Assembly (NCBI RefSeq): GCF_003345655.1
Contig: NZ_QQOH01000004.1
Coordinates: forward strand, 372,001-436,000
DNA length: 64,000 bases
DNA from: Motiliproteus coralliicola
GTDB lineage: Bacteria; Pseudomonadota; Gammaproteobacteria; Pseudomonadales; Balneatricaceae
Direction: 5' to 3'
Position numbers and translations under genes: made by a program. The notes beneath the pieces were generated by a model. The model worked only from the letters and a program-made list of their open reading frames with translations. It was not told where the DNA came from and did not search any database. Position 1 is the stretch's first letter, and each line of letters opens with the position of its first letter. This document shows, one piece after another, positions 1-8,103 of this stretch.

Positions 1-71
1 GTACCGACAAAGCGGTGACTCTGACCCTCGAGGTTGAAGGTGACTTTCTGGCGATGAAGCGGGTCATCTAA
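1..71 (+). CDS. C-terminal end of a protein, possibly YceI family (partial)
   Basis: Only the last 22 codons are in the window, ending in a TAA just before a hairpin terminator. The visible stretch VTLTLEVEG resembles the final beta strands of YceI-type lipocalin-like periplasmic proteins. YceI genes often neighbour cytochrome b561 genes, and one follows here. The rest of the gene lies upstream, so the assignment is a guess from a short tail plus context. Confidence 0.35.
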   Translation, partial: TDKAVTLTLEVEGDFLAMKRVI

Positions 72-77
72 CCCTAA

Positions 78-113
78 CGGCTGCCTCTTATTCGCGAGGG
101 GCAGCCGTTCTTT
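78..113 (+). terminator. Rho-independent terminator after the partial first gene
   Basis: An 8-bp perfect stem (CGGCTGCC / GGCAGCCG) closes a loop of about 14 nt and is followed by TTCTTT. It sits directly after the stop codon of the truncated first gene and before cytochrome b561. Confidence 0.7.
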
Positions 114-221
114 CCATATCAAACAGCATCTAATTTGTTCACTCCTATTTCACCTCTCTCTCCTTAAGCTGCTTGCCATTCGATGAGTAGAACCGGCCTA
201 AGAGCCTGTCAGGAGAACAAC

Positions 222-782
222 ATGACCGATACCAAAGAGCGGCTTTCCGCTGTCACCGTCAAACTGCACTGGATCATCGCGGTGGCGATGATCTTTCTAA
301 CCGCACTGGGCATCATCATGGAGGAGTTCGAACTGCATCAGCTGTTCGATCTGCATATCTCGCTGGGGGTGTTGCTGTTGCTGTTGGTCATTCCCCGACT
401 GGTCTGGCGCTACCGCAACGGTTGGCCTGAGCCCGCTGGCAACTACACTCGATTTGAGCATCTGAGCGGCAAGCTGGTCCATTGGTTGCTGTTGCTGGCA
501 ACGCTGTTGATGCCGCTGTCGGGTATTCTGATGGCAATCGCGGTAGGTCATGGCCTGCATGTGTTCGGCTTGATGCTGTACCCGGAGTCGCTGGATCCGG
601 CCAACCCCGGCGAAGTGATCATGCTGTCCGAGCCGCTGCAGCAGTTGGGCGAGGGGATTCATGAACTGGGGGCGGATGTTCTGCCGTTGGCGATCGGATT
701 GCATATCGTTGGCGCCCTGAAGCATCATTTTGTCGATAAGGACGAAACCTTGCGCCGGATGCTAGGGTTGGCACCGCGTTGA
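222..782 (+). CDS. Cytochrome b561 family membrane protein
   Basis: 186 residues, four predicted membrane helices (about 11-31, 43-60, 84-110, 144-165), with histidines in the helices that would ligate two b hemes (HWIIA near 15, DLHISLG near 46, KLVHWLL near 87, GLHIVG near 157). This is the CybB/YceJ architecture: an inner-membrane diheme cytochrome that moves electrons between the quinone pool and a partner, often linked to YceI. The start chosen is the ATG preceded by AGGAGAACAAC; an in-frame ATG 39 nt upstream lacks a good ribosome site. The two-component genes follow closely and may be cotranscribed. The physiological partner cannot be read from sequence. Confidence 0.85.
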   Translation: MTDTKERLSAVTVKLHWIIAVAMIFLTALGIIMEEFELHQLFDLHISLGVLLLLLVIPRLVWRYRNGWPEPAGNYTRFEHLSGKLVHWLLLLATLLMPLSGILMAIAVGHGLHVFGLMLYPESLDPANPGEVIMLSEPLQQLGEGIHELGADVLPLAIGLHIVGALKHHFVDKDETLRRMLGLAPR

Positions 783-830
783 TCGATGACGGTTGCGCTA
801 CCAACACCGATACCGCAGCGGGGAGGAGCG

Positions 831-1526
831 ATGAAGATCCTGATTGTTGAAGACAATGCCTCGCTGGCGGGCAACCTGGTCGATTACTGTGAGCTGTTGG
901 GCCACCAGGTCGACTATGCCGGGTCCGGCAAGCAGTGTCTGAGCCTGCTGGAGCAGGATCAATTCGATGTGATCGTGCTCGATGTGATCGTGCTCGATGT
1001 GATGCTGCCGGGTATCGATGGCTATGAAACCTGCCGACGCTTGCGGGCCGAACTGCTCTGTCCAACCCCGGTGATCTTTTTGACCGCCAAGGTGGAGCTG
1101 ACCCATAAACTGGAAGGCTTTCGTGCCGGCGGCGACGATTATCTGACCAAACCGTTCGATATCGAGGAGCTGTTCTGTCGGATCGAGGTGTTGGCATTGC
1201 GAGGCAGCCGTCGGGATCTGGGGCAACTGAAGTTTGGCGAGCTGTGCCTGGATACCGAACAGGGCTGCCTGACCCGGCAGGATCAGACCATCCGTTTGAA
1301 TAAGATCCAAACCAAGATCCTTCAGTATTTGATCAGCCAGGCACCGTCGGTGGTTAGCCGTCACCAGCTGGAGAGTGAGATCTGGGGGGAGGAGCTGCCC
1401 GACAGCGATGCGCTCAAGACTCATATCTATCAGCTGCGTCGGATGATCGATAAACCCTTTGATCACCCCTGCCTGGAGACGGTTCACGGTCGAGGCTACC
1501 GGCTCCGAGGCACGGAGGGGCTATGA
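831..1526 (+). CDS. OmpR/PhoB-type DNA-binding response regulator
   Basis: 231 residues: receiver domain (1-120) with acidic pair E7/D8, a T-containing FLTAK strand and conserved LTKPFD lysine, then a winged-helix Trans_reg_C domain ending in the usual HGRGYRL. The start is the ATG directly after GGGAGGAGCG. It overlaps the downstream histidine kinase by 4 nt (ATGA), so the two are translationally coupled partners. Oddity: the phosphoacceptor strand carries an in-frame 5-residue duplication (DVIVL twice before DVMLPG), so the phosphorylatable aspartate could be D51 or D56 and strand beta3 is lengthened. Whether the protein still phosphorylates normally is unknown. Confidence 0.9.
   Translation: MKILIVEDNASLAGNLVDYCELLGHQVDYAGSGKQCLSLLEQDQFDVIVLDVIVLDVMLPGIDGYETCRRLRAELLCPTPVIFLTAKVELTHKLEGFRAGGDDYLTKPFDIEELFCRIEVLALRGSRRDLGQLKFGELCLDTEQGCLTRQDQTIRLNKIQTKILQYLISQAPSVVSRHQLESEIWGEELPDSDALKTHIYQLRRMIDKPFDHPCLETVHGRGYRLRGTEGL
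966..995 (+). repeat. 15-bp perfect tandem duplication inside the receiver domain
   Basis: GATGTGATCGTGCTC occurs twice in direct succession, followed by a third partial copy GATGTGATG. It adds exactly five codons to the beta3/phosphoacceptor region of the response regulator. It looks like a recent slippage duplication that kept the frame. Confidence 0.95.
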
Positions 1527-2806
1527 AACTGCTGAACTATTTCCACCATCGGGTGGCGGTTGTATTCGCGGCTTTCAGCTTGTTTCTCAGCGTCGCCTTT
1601 GGGATGTTTCTTTATGACAGTCTGTACGAGGTCGACGATCAGGTTCGACGGGCGTTGCTGTACAATTTTGAGCAGTCCTTTGTCGACCACTACCGCCAAA
1701 CCGGTCAGTTCCTGTCCGGCGATGGCGCCTTTCAGATCAGGGTGCTGGTCAGCGGTCGTGATCCGATCGAAGCTCCCTATCGCGCCTTGGAACCCGGCTA
1801 CCATGAATATTATCTCGACCAGGAGCATGTCATCAGTGGGGTTCTACCGCCACTTCCGGGGCAGGAGTCAGACGCTATCGAGGGTCCGCGCTATCTGTTG
1901 ATCCACAATGACAGCGATTCCCACGCCATCAATCGGCATCAGGATGAGATTCTGCTGACTATCGAGTTGGCGGTGCTGGGGGTTTCATTACTGGGAATCC
2001 TGATTGGCCTGCTGCTGTCCCGTCAGCTCTCCCTGCCGGTACGCACCCTAAAAGCCCGGATCGATGCCACGGATCCGGACAACCCCTCGTTGGTGCCGCT
2101 GGCTCGTCAGGATGAGTTTGGCGATATAAGTCGCGCCTATGCCGATACCCTGGAGCGTGTGCGCCGCAGTCTGGATCGCGAACGCCGGTTCTCCGGCTAT
2201 GCCAGTCACGAACTGCGAACCCCGGTGGCGGTGGTTAAATCGTCGCTGAATCTGTGGCACGCCTGCCGACGTAGTGAGGATGTCGAACGGGCTGAGGCGA
2301 TTCGTACCAAGGTTATCGGCCGGATTTCAGACGCCAATCAGCAGATGGAGGAGGTGATCCAAACCTTCCTGCTGTTGTCTCGACAGCAGCTGGATTGGGA
2401 TGAGGTCGAAGCGTTGGACCTCAGCGCGCTGTTGTCCGATCTGTTGGAGAAATACCAGGCGATCGATGGCTATGACCGTATCCGGGTTGAAACCCGGATT
2501 GAGCCGAGGGTGGTCCGACAGCTTAACCCCAAGGCGGTAACGTTGATCCTATCGACCTTGCTTCGAAACGGTTTTGGTTACGCCGCCGGTACCCTGAGCA
2601 TCGCGTTGGATAAACATGGCTTGCAGCTCAGTAACGATATTGATCAGCTGCGGGTCGAGCAGAGTGAGCACTTTGGCTTCGGGCTGGAGATCGCCACCCA
2701 GCTGTGTGAACAGATCCGCTGGCGTTGTGATTGCCGACGATCAGAGCAGAATCGGTTTATTGCCCAAATCCGGTTTGACGATTCAACCCCTGGCGCTGGT
2801 GCTTAA
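1523..2806 (+). CDS. Sensor histidine kinase paired with the upstream response regulator
   Basis: 427 residues: membrane helix 11-31, periplasmic sensor domain about 32-141, second helix about 143-166, HAMP-like linker, HisKA dimerisation helix with the phosphorylatable His229 in SHELRTP, and a short ATPase domain. The N-box asparagine is visible (N349 in LLRNGFGY) and a G2-like FGFGLEI is at 384-390, but the usual DxGxG box is missing between them, with a shortened ATP lid. Such trimmed ATPase domains occur in some proteobacterial kinases, so activity is not excluded. Its stop overlaps the convergent MocR gene at a TTAA. The signal sensed is unknown. Confidence 0.88.
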   Translation: MKLLNYFHHRVAVVFAAFSLFLSVAFGMFLYDSLYEVDDQVRRALLYNFEQSFVDHYRQTGQFLSGDGAFQIRVLVSGRDPIEAPYRALEPGYHEYYLDQEHVISGVLPPLPGQESDAIEGPRYLLIHNDSDSHAINRHQDEILLTIELAVLGVSLLGILIGLLLSRQLSLPVRTLKARIDATDPDNPSLVPLARQDEFGDISRAYADTLERVRRSLDRERRFSGYASHELRTPVAVVKSSLNLWHACRRSEDVERAEAIRTKVIGRISDANQQMEEVIQTFLLLSRQQLDWDEVEALDLSALLSDLLEKYQAIDGYDRIRVETRIEPRVVRQLNPKAVTLILSTLLRNGFGYAAGTLSIALDKHGLQLSNDIDQLRVEQSEHFGFGLEIATQLCEQIRWRCDCRRSEQNRFIAQIRFDDSTPGAGA

Positions 2807-4236
2807 CCCGGTCGCAGAAGCAGCTGCAGCGCATCCAGCTGTGAACCTAAGTCATCGATGTCGAGTCCGCTGTAGCCAAATATCAGCCCCCGCTGTTCGG
2901 CCTTGCCGGCGTAGTAACTGGATAGGGCGGTCAGCATCATACCTTGCTGCTGTAACTGCTCGGCCAGTTGTTGGTCGTCAAAGGGCGGGTTCATCACAAA
3001 CACCAGCTGCATGCCGGCCTGGTGATCCAATACTGTCCCGTAGCAACTGAACTCCGTTGATAGGCGGCCAATCAGGTACTGGCGCCGCTCGTTGTAGATC
3101 CGCCGCATCCGTCGTAGGTGACGGTAGAACTCACCGTTATCGATAAACTCAGCCAGCGGTCGCTGCGGCATCAGGCTGGCCTTGCTGCCAAACCGGCTCA
3201 GGGTCTGCAGGCAGGGCTCGATCAGTTTATCCGGAACCACCAGATAACCCAGTCGCAGGTTGGAGGAGAGAATCTTCGAGAAGCTGCCGATGTATAGGGT
3301 GCGGTGCGGATCGAATCCGGCCAGGGCCGGAATTGGTCGACCGGCAAAGCGGAATTCGCTGTCGTAATCATCTTCGATCAACCAGCCCCGATGGGCCTGA
3401 GCCCATTGGATAAAGCGGCTACGGCGCTCCGGTGACATGGTGCCTCCCATTGGATACTGGTGGGAGGGGGTTAGCACGGCGATCCGACTGCGATCCTGGG
3501 ATTTAGGCAGCGTGGCACCCTGTGTGTCCAACGGCAGATAGCTTGGTGTCAGACCAAGGCTCTGCACGAACTGGCGCAGCGGCAGGTAACCGGGGTTTTC
3601 CAGCGCGATCGGATCACCCTGACGGCAGAGTGTTCGTAGGCAAAGCTCCAGCGCGTCGATGGCGCCAGCGGTGATGAAAATTTGGCTTGGGTTGGTCTGG
3701 ATGCCCCGCCAGTCTGCCAGGTGGCGGGCGATGGCGGCTCGCAGTTCGGGGTTTCCCCGCGGATCGGTATTGATGGTCAGGCTTCGAGGATCCCGGCGGC
3801 AGATCTGGGCGACGGTACGGGCCCAGGGTTTGTGGGGGAACAGATCCATATCCGGTAGCGAGGCGCCGTAGGGGGGACGCGGTACGTTGAGGCTTTCGGC
3901 AGCTTCTGTATCGAGTGCTGCAGCGGTCTTAGATTTGTGCTGATTATCCTGATGGCTTGGCGGCAACAGCTCCACCCCGCCAGCGCCGGATAGGCTATAC
4001 CCCGAGCCCGGTAAGCTGGTCAGGTACCCCTCGGCCACCAGCTGTTCGTAGGCATTGATCACGGTGGAGCGGGAGACTCCGAGTTCCACCGCCAGGCTGC
4101 GGGTCGGCGGCAGTCGGGTCTGCGGTGGCAGATCGCCGCGGATGGCCTGCTGGCGTAGCGCGTTACAGATCTGCTCGTACAGCGGGAGGTCGTTATCGCG
4201 GCTGATTTCAAATCCCAGCCAAGCCTTACTTTTCAA
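2803..4236 (-). CDS. MocR/PdxR-type transcriptional regulator (GntR wHTH plus aminotransferase fold)
   Basis: 477 residues: N-terminal GntR winged helix (about 10-80, with LGVSRSTVINAYEQL) joined to a fold-type I aminotransferase-like domain. The PLP pocket is recognisable: IEDDYDSEF (D290) and the Schiff-base lysine in YIGSFSK (K321). MocR regulators bind PLP and an amino compound and control amino-acid or vitamin B6 genes. It is divergent from three acetyltransferases and a LysE-type exporter with about 100 nt between starts, which makes that operon its likely target. The effector is unknown. Confidence 0.9.
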   Translation of the reverse strand: MKSKAWLGFEISRDNDLPLYEQICNALRQQAIRGDLPPQTRLPPTRSLAVELGVSRSTVINAYEQLVAEGYLTSLPGSGYSLSGAGGVELLPPSHQDNQHKSKTAAALDTEAAESLNVPRPPYGASLPDMDLFPHKPWARTVAQICRRDPRSLTINTDPRGNPELRAAIARHLADWRGIQTNPSQIFITAGAIDALELCLRTLCRQGDPIALENPGYLPLRQFVQSLGLTPSYLPLDTQGATLPKSQDRSRIAVLTPSHQYPMGGTMSPERRSRFIQWAQAHRGWLIEDDYDSEFRFAGRPIPALAGFDPHRTLYIGSFSKILSSNLRLGYLVVPDKLIEPCLQTLSRFGSKASLMPQRPLAEFIDNGEFYRHLRRMRRIYNERRQYLIGRLSTEFSCYGTVLDHQAGMQLVFVMNPPFDDQQLAEQLQQQGMMLTALSSYYAGKAEQRGLIFGYSGLDIDDLGSQLDALQLLLRPG

Positions 4237-4337
4237 AATTGGTCTGCTTAAATTGTCTGTTTTTGGATATTAAGAATAGACCAAAGCTGGCGCACTATCA
4301 GTATCTCGAGCACAACGATCTGTTTGGAGATATGGCT

Positions 4338-5108
4338 ATGTCGTTGCAAACCTCTCAGGAAGCGATCTATCCCCGTCCGCTGTCCGGCAGCGTGGTGAAT
4401 AATCCACCTCCCGCGTTGCTACCGGCGCGTGCGCCGATAGTCGGTCGCTGGGTCACGCTGGAGCCCCAGGATGCCGAGCGTGATGCCGACGAACTCTTCG
4501 AGGCGGGTCACTGCACCCCGGAAGGCCTGGCGATCTGGGATTATCTGGCCTACGGCCCCTGGCCCTCCGTGGAGGCCTACAAGCAAACCTTGAAGGCGCA
4601 AGCCGCCAGCTTTGATCCGATCTTCTACAGTATCCGCTGCCATGCAACCGGAAAGCGTTGTGGTCAGATCACGCTGATGGATCTGAATGCGATCAATGGT
4701 GTCGCCGAGATTGGCAACATCTGGTTTGGACCGGAGCTGCAACGGACGCGGGGCGCCACCGAAGCCTTGTTTCTGGCGATGGATTATCCGATGTCGCAAT
4801 TGGGCTATCGGCGGATGCAGTGGCGCTGCAATGCGTTGAACCAACGCTCCCGGTCAGCGGCCCGGCGGCTGGGGTTCCGGTTTGAAGGCATCTTCTACAA
4901 CCACCTTATCTTTAAAGGCAAGAACCGGGATACGGCCTGGTACTCGATTCTCGATAACGAGTGGCCGGTGGTCAGGGAGCTGATCGATTATTGGTTGGCG
5001 GATGATAATTTTGACGAGCAGGGACAGGCGATCGAATCGCTCAGTGCATTGATGCAGCAGCGTGATGGGGATGCCTGGGAGCGCCATCAAACAGGAGATG
5101 AGCGATGA
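4338..5108 (+). CDS. RimJ/RimL-type GNAT N-acetyltransferase
   Basis: 256 residues of the Acetyltransf_3 family: substrate-side GRWVTLEP opening, AEIGNIWFGPELQRTRGATEA-like acetyl-CoA region, and the conserved N-x-x-S-x-x-A-A-x-x-LGF motif (NQRSRSAARRLGF). These enzymes acetylate amino groups of proteins or small molecules. The start chosen is the ATG about 7 nt after GGAGA; an upstream in-frame ATG near the MocR promoter has no ribosome site. It overlaps the next gene by ATGA, and the two proteins are clear paralogues. First gene of the operon divergent from the MocR regulator. Confidence 0.85.
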   Translation: MSLQTSQEAIYPRPLSGSVVNNPPPALLPARAPIVGRWVTLEPQDAERDADELFEAGHCTPEGLAIWDYLAYGPWPSVEAYKQTLKAQAASFDPIFYSIRCHATGKRCGQITLMDLNAINGVAEIGNIWFGPELQRTRGATEALFLAMDYPMSQLGYRRMQWRCNALNQRSRSAARRLGFRFEGIFYNHLIFKGKNRDTAWYSILDNEWPVVRELIDYWLADDNFDEQGQAIESLSALMQQRDGDAWERHQTGDER

Positions 5109-5830
5109 GTAGTGAGCAATGGTGTAGTCAGCAACGGATCAACGATCTCAAGCAGCCGATCGGTCCTGCCCTGGACAACTGGAGCCCAAGACCCCGTCCA
5201 CCCAGAACCACGATGAGTGGGCGCTACTGCCGGGTCGAACCGTTGCAGCCACAGCATGCCGGGGCACTGTTCGAGGCATTCGGTGCGGATAGCGACGGCC
5301 GTAACTGGACCTATATGCCCTACGGCCCCTTTGAAGACTTCGACAGTTTTGAGCGGTGGCTGCAGCAGCAATGTCAGGGTGAGGACCCGTTGTTCTACTG
5401 CATCATCGATAACGCTACCGATCAGCCGGTGGGAATGGCCAGTTACCTGCGTATCGAGCCTGCCGTCGGTGTGATTGAAGTGGGGCATATCCATTTTTCC
5501 CCTCGGCTACAGCGCACCGCACTGGCAACCGAGACGATGTATTTGATGATGCGGCGGGTATTCGACGAGCTGGGTTACCGTCGTTACGAGTGGAAGTGCG
5601 ACAGCCTCAATGAACCATCTCGCCAGGCGGCGAAGCGGCTCGGTTTTCAGTTCGAAGGGGTGTTCCGTCAGGCCACAATCTACAAGGGGCGCAATCGTGA
5701 TACCGCCTGGTTCTCGATTTTGGATTCGGAATGGCCGCGTCTGAAGTCAGCGTTCGAGCAATGGTTGGCACCACAGAACTTCGACGCTAACGGTGAGCAG
5801 CAACAACGCCTGCAGGCATTCTTGGATTGA
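5105..5830 (+). CDS. RimJ/RimL-type GNAT N-acetyltransferase, paralogue of the preceding gene
   Basis: 241 residues, same layout as the upstream acetyltransferase: GRYCRVEPLQ, FSPRLQRTALATE for CoA binding, NEPSRQAAKRLGF, then the shared tail motif GRNRDTAWFSILD-EWP. The two differ at many positions, so the duplication is old. Start codon overlaps the previous stop (ATGA), giving translational coupling. Substrate unknown; context with a LysE-type exporter suggests an amino compound that is acetylated and/or exported. Confidence 0.86.
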   Translation: MSSEQWCSQQRINDLKQPIGPALDNWSPRPRPPRTTMSGRYCRVEPLQPQHAGALFEAFGADSDGRNWTYMPYGPFEDFDSFERWLQQQCQGEDPLFYCIIDNATDQPVGMASYLRIEPAVGVIEVGHIHFSPRLQRTALATETMYLMMRRVFDELGYRRYEWKCDSLNEPSRQAAKRLGFQFEGVFRQATIYKGRNRDTAWFSILDSEWPRLKSAFEQWLAPQNFDANGEQQQRLQAFLD

Positions 5831-5840
5831 GGAGAGCGAG

Positions 5841-6290
5841 ATGACTATCAACGTATCAGCATTGCATCCCGATGATCGTCAGAGCTGGGAGGCACTTTAT
5901 CAGGGCTATGCCGATTTCTACCGGATGCCGATGGAATCACAGACGCTGGATCTCGTGTGGCAGTGGATCTTTGATCCGACCAGCCGTTTTTTCGCGCTGA
6001 TCGCCAAAGATGAGCAGGGTCGGGGCGTTGGTCTGATGCATTACCGCGAGATGCCGTCGCCCATCCGGGGAGCGATGGTGGGATTTCTGGATGATCTCTA
6101 TATCGAGCCATCCTGCCGAGGCCAAGGGGTGGTCGAGCGGTTGTTCGAACGCCTGAATCAGGAAGCACAGGTACAGGGGTGGCCCTTCGTGCGTTGGATC
6201 ACCGCCGAGGATAACTATCGGGGCCGGGCGGTCTACGACCGTGTTGCAGCTAAGACACCCTGGTTGACCTACCAACTCAATATCGAGTGA
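5841..6290 (+). CDS. GNAT family acetyltransferase
   Basis: 149 residues, single Acetyltransf_1 domain: strand beta4 FLDDLYIEPSCRGQGV gives the R/Q-x-x-G-x-G/A pyrophosphate loop, followed by WITAEDNYRGRAVYDR as the beta5/alpha4 region. It is not closely similar to the two upstream RimJ-type genes. The start is the ATG after GGAGAGCGAG, 10 nt downstream of the preceding stop, so it belongs to the same operon. Substrate not predictable. Confidence 0.85.
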   Translation: MTINVSALHPDDRQSWEALYQGYADFYRMPMESQTLDLVWQWIFDPTSRFFALIAKDEQGRGVGLMHYREMPSPIRGAMVGFLDDLYIEPSCRGQGVVERLFERLNQEAQVQGWPFVRWITAEDNYRGRAVYDRVAAKTPWLTYQLNIE

Positions 6291-6331
6291 TGGTCGCTCT
6301 AGTTGGATGAGAATCAAACCGAGAGGGTGAA

Positions 6332-6952
6332 ATGTTGGAGCCGATTCTGTTACTGGCCGGGATGTCGATCTTGTTGATTGGCTCACCCGGACCGGCGGCC
6401 ATGGCGCTGGCGGCTACCGGTGCTCAGCATTCCTGGAAGCAGGGGTTGCCGCTGGTTGCGGGGCTGATCTGCGGAGCGCAGTTGACCGGATTGTTAACCA
6501 GTGCCGGGGTGTTGGCGTTGCTCAACCGTTGGCCTGAGGCACGCCTGACGATGCAAGCAGTCGGTGGGGCTTTCGTGTTGTTGATGGCGTTACGGATGCT
6601 GTCCAGCGGAAACAACCTGGCTGACAGACAGGAGGATGGTCAGATGAACCAAGCGACGTTCGGTTTTCGTTCGGGGATACTGATGAACATCCTCAATCCC
6701 AAAGCCTACGCCGTGTTTATGTTGCTGATCAGCAACTACCTGCCGCCGATGCCGAGTCTGTGGCAGTCGGTGCTCTTGCTCGAGGCGGTAGCATTGCTGG
6801 CCTCGCTGTTGGTAACGAGTGGGTGGCTGCTACTGGGTCTGTGGCTGGGACGATTGATCAGCAGCCCGGCTGGTCAGCAAAGACTGCGGGGATTGTTTGC
6901 TGGGTTGATGGTGGTCTTTGTGTTGCCGATGCTGCTTTCTATTCCTGACTGA
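6332..6952 (+). CDS. LysE/RhtB family amino-acid exporter
   Basis: 206 residues, about six hydrophobic segments. The N-terminal SPGPAAMALAATGAQ signature and central GFRSGILMNILNPKA block are characteristic of LysE/RhtB carriers, which export amino acids or derivatives across the inner membrane by proton antiport. Last gene of the MocR-divergent operon, after three acetyltransferases. This combination suggests a detoxification or efflux unit for an amino compound; that is inference. Confidence 0.88.
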   Translation: MLEPILLLAGMSILLIGSPGPAAMALAATGAQHSWKQGLPLVAGLICGAQLTGLLTSAGVLALLNRWPEARLTMQAVGGAFVLLMALRMLSSGNNLADRQEDGQMNQATFGFRSGILMNILNPKAYAVFMLLISNYLPPMPSLWQSVLLLEAVALLASLLVTSGWLLLGLWLGRLISSPAGQQRLRGLFAGLMVVFVLPMLLSIPD

Positions 6953-7163
6953 GTGGCGCGCTTTAACTGAGCGCCCTGTTGGGAGCGATGCATTATCGTT
7001 GTCTAGGAATCTTACCCTTAATCGAGATAACTCATTTCCCATTATCCATCACCGGATTCTGATGTACCCATCACCGCAGGTATTTAATCCTGCTTACCGT
7101 TGGTACTTTGATTCCACCGAAACAGCGCTATGATGGCCGGTTTATCTTGTCGGAACTAGTCAG

Positions 7164-8024
7164 ATGCGTGTTCTCAATACGGTTGAATCGCTGCAATCCG
7201 TGCTGCAATCGGCTCGCGAAAGCGGAAAGACGATTGGCTTTGTGCCCACTATGGGCAACCTTCACCAAGGTCACCTCAGCTTGGTCGAGAAGGCGGGCGA
7301 TAGCTGTGATCTGGTGGTGGTCAGCATCTTTGTTAACCCGCTGCAGTTTGCCGCCGGGGAAGACCTGGATACCTATCCGAGAACGCTGGCCGAAGACAGG
7401 GCCAAACTGGAGCAGCAGGGTTGCGATATCCTGTTTGCCCCCACGGTGGCTGAGATGTATCCCGAGGGTCAACGGATCGAGACTCAGGTCGATCTGCCGA
7501 CGCTATCGCAGATGCACTGTGGTATCACCCGGCCTCACTTCTTCAAAGGCGTGGCGACAGTGGTGGTCAAACTGCTCTGCATGGTGCTGCCGACCCGGGC
7601 CTTTTTCGGTGAGAAGGATCGCCAGCAACTGACGATTATTCGCCAGGTGGTGAAAGATCTGTCGTTGCCGGTTGTGATCGAAGGTGTGCCCACCATCCGG
7701 GAGCCATCCGGCTTGGCGATGAGTTCGCGAAACGGCTATCTGAGCGATGCCGGTAGAGAAAGGGCGGCTTACCTGTACCGGCTGCTTAGCGAGGTTCGAG
7801 AGCAGATCGAGCAGGGGGCGAGAGATTATCCGGCCTTGCAGCAACGGGCCAATCAGGCGTTGGCGGCCGAGGGGTTTGAGCCGGACTATTTTCATATCTG
7901 TCAGCAGCAGAGCCTGCAACCAGCCTCTGAAAGCGACCGCGAACTGGCGATTCTTGCTGCTGCCAAACTCGACGGCACCCGCTTGATCGACAATATCGCC
8001 TTTCGTATTTCACCCTTGGCCTAG
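7164..8024 (+). CDS. panC: Pantothenate synthetase
   Basis: 286 residues, full length for PanC, which condenses pantoate and beta-alanine with ATP to make pantothenate in the cytosol. Signatures visible: PTMGNLHQGHLSLV (HIGH-type nucleotidylyl motif), FVNPLQF, FFGEKDRQQL, and the MSSRNGYLS loop. The usual partner panB is not adjacent; the gene is alone between a LysE exporter and convergent mmsA. The ribosome site is weak. The following hairpin terminates it. Confidence 0.95.
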   Translation: MRVLNTVESLQSVLQSARESGKTIGFVPTMGNLHQGHLSLVEKAGDSCDLVVVSIFVNPLQFAAGEDLDTYPRTLAEDRAKLEQQGCDILFAPTVAEMYPEGQRIETQVDLPTLSQMHCGITRPHFFKGVATVVVKLLCMVLPTRAFFGEKDRQQLTIIRQVVKDLSLPVVIEGVPTIREPSGLAMSSRNGYLSDAGRERAAYLYRLLSEVREQIEQGARDYPALQQRANQALAAEGFEPDYFHICQQQSLQPASESDRELAILAAAKLDGTRLIDNIAFRISPLA

Positions 8025-8043
8025 TCGGCTGAGCCGGAAACAA

Positions 8044-8067
8044 AAAACGCGCCCGAAGGCGCGTTTT
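8044..8067. terminator. Bidirectional terminator between convergent panC and mmsA
   Basis: AAAACGCGCC-CGAA-GGCGCGTTTT: a 10-bp stem with a CGAA tetraloop, A-rich on the left and T-rich on the right, able to stop transcription from both sides. Confidence 0.9.
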
Positions 8068-8103
8068 AGTTATCCGCTGTTGGCAATGCTGCGTAGCTGA
8101 AGC

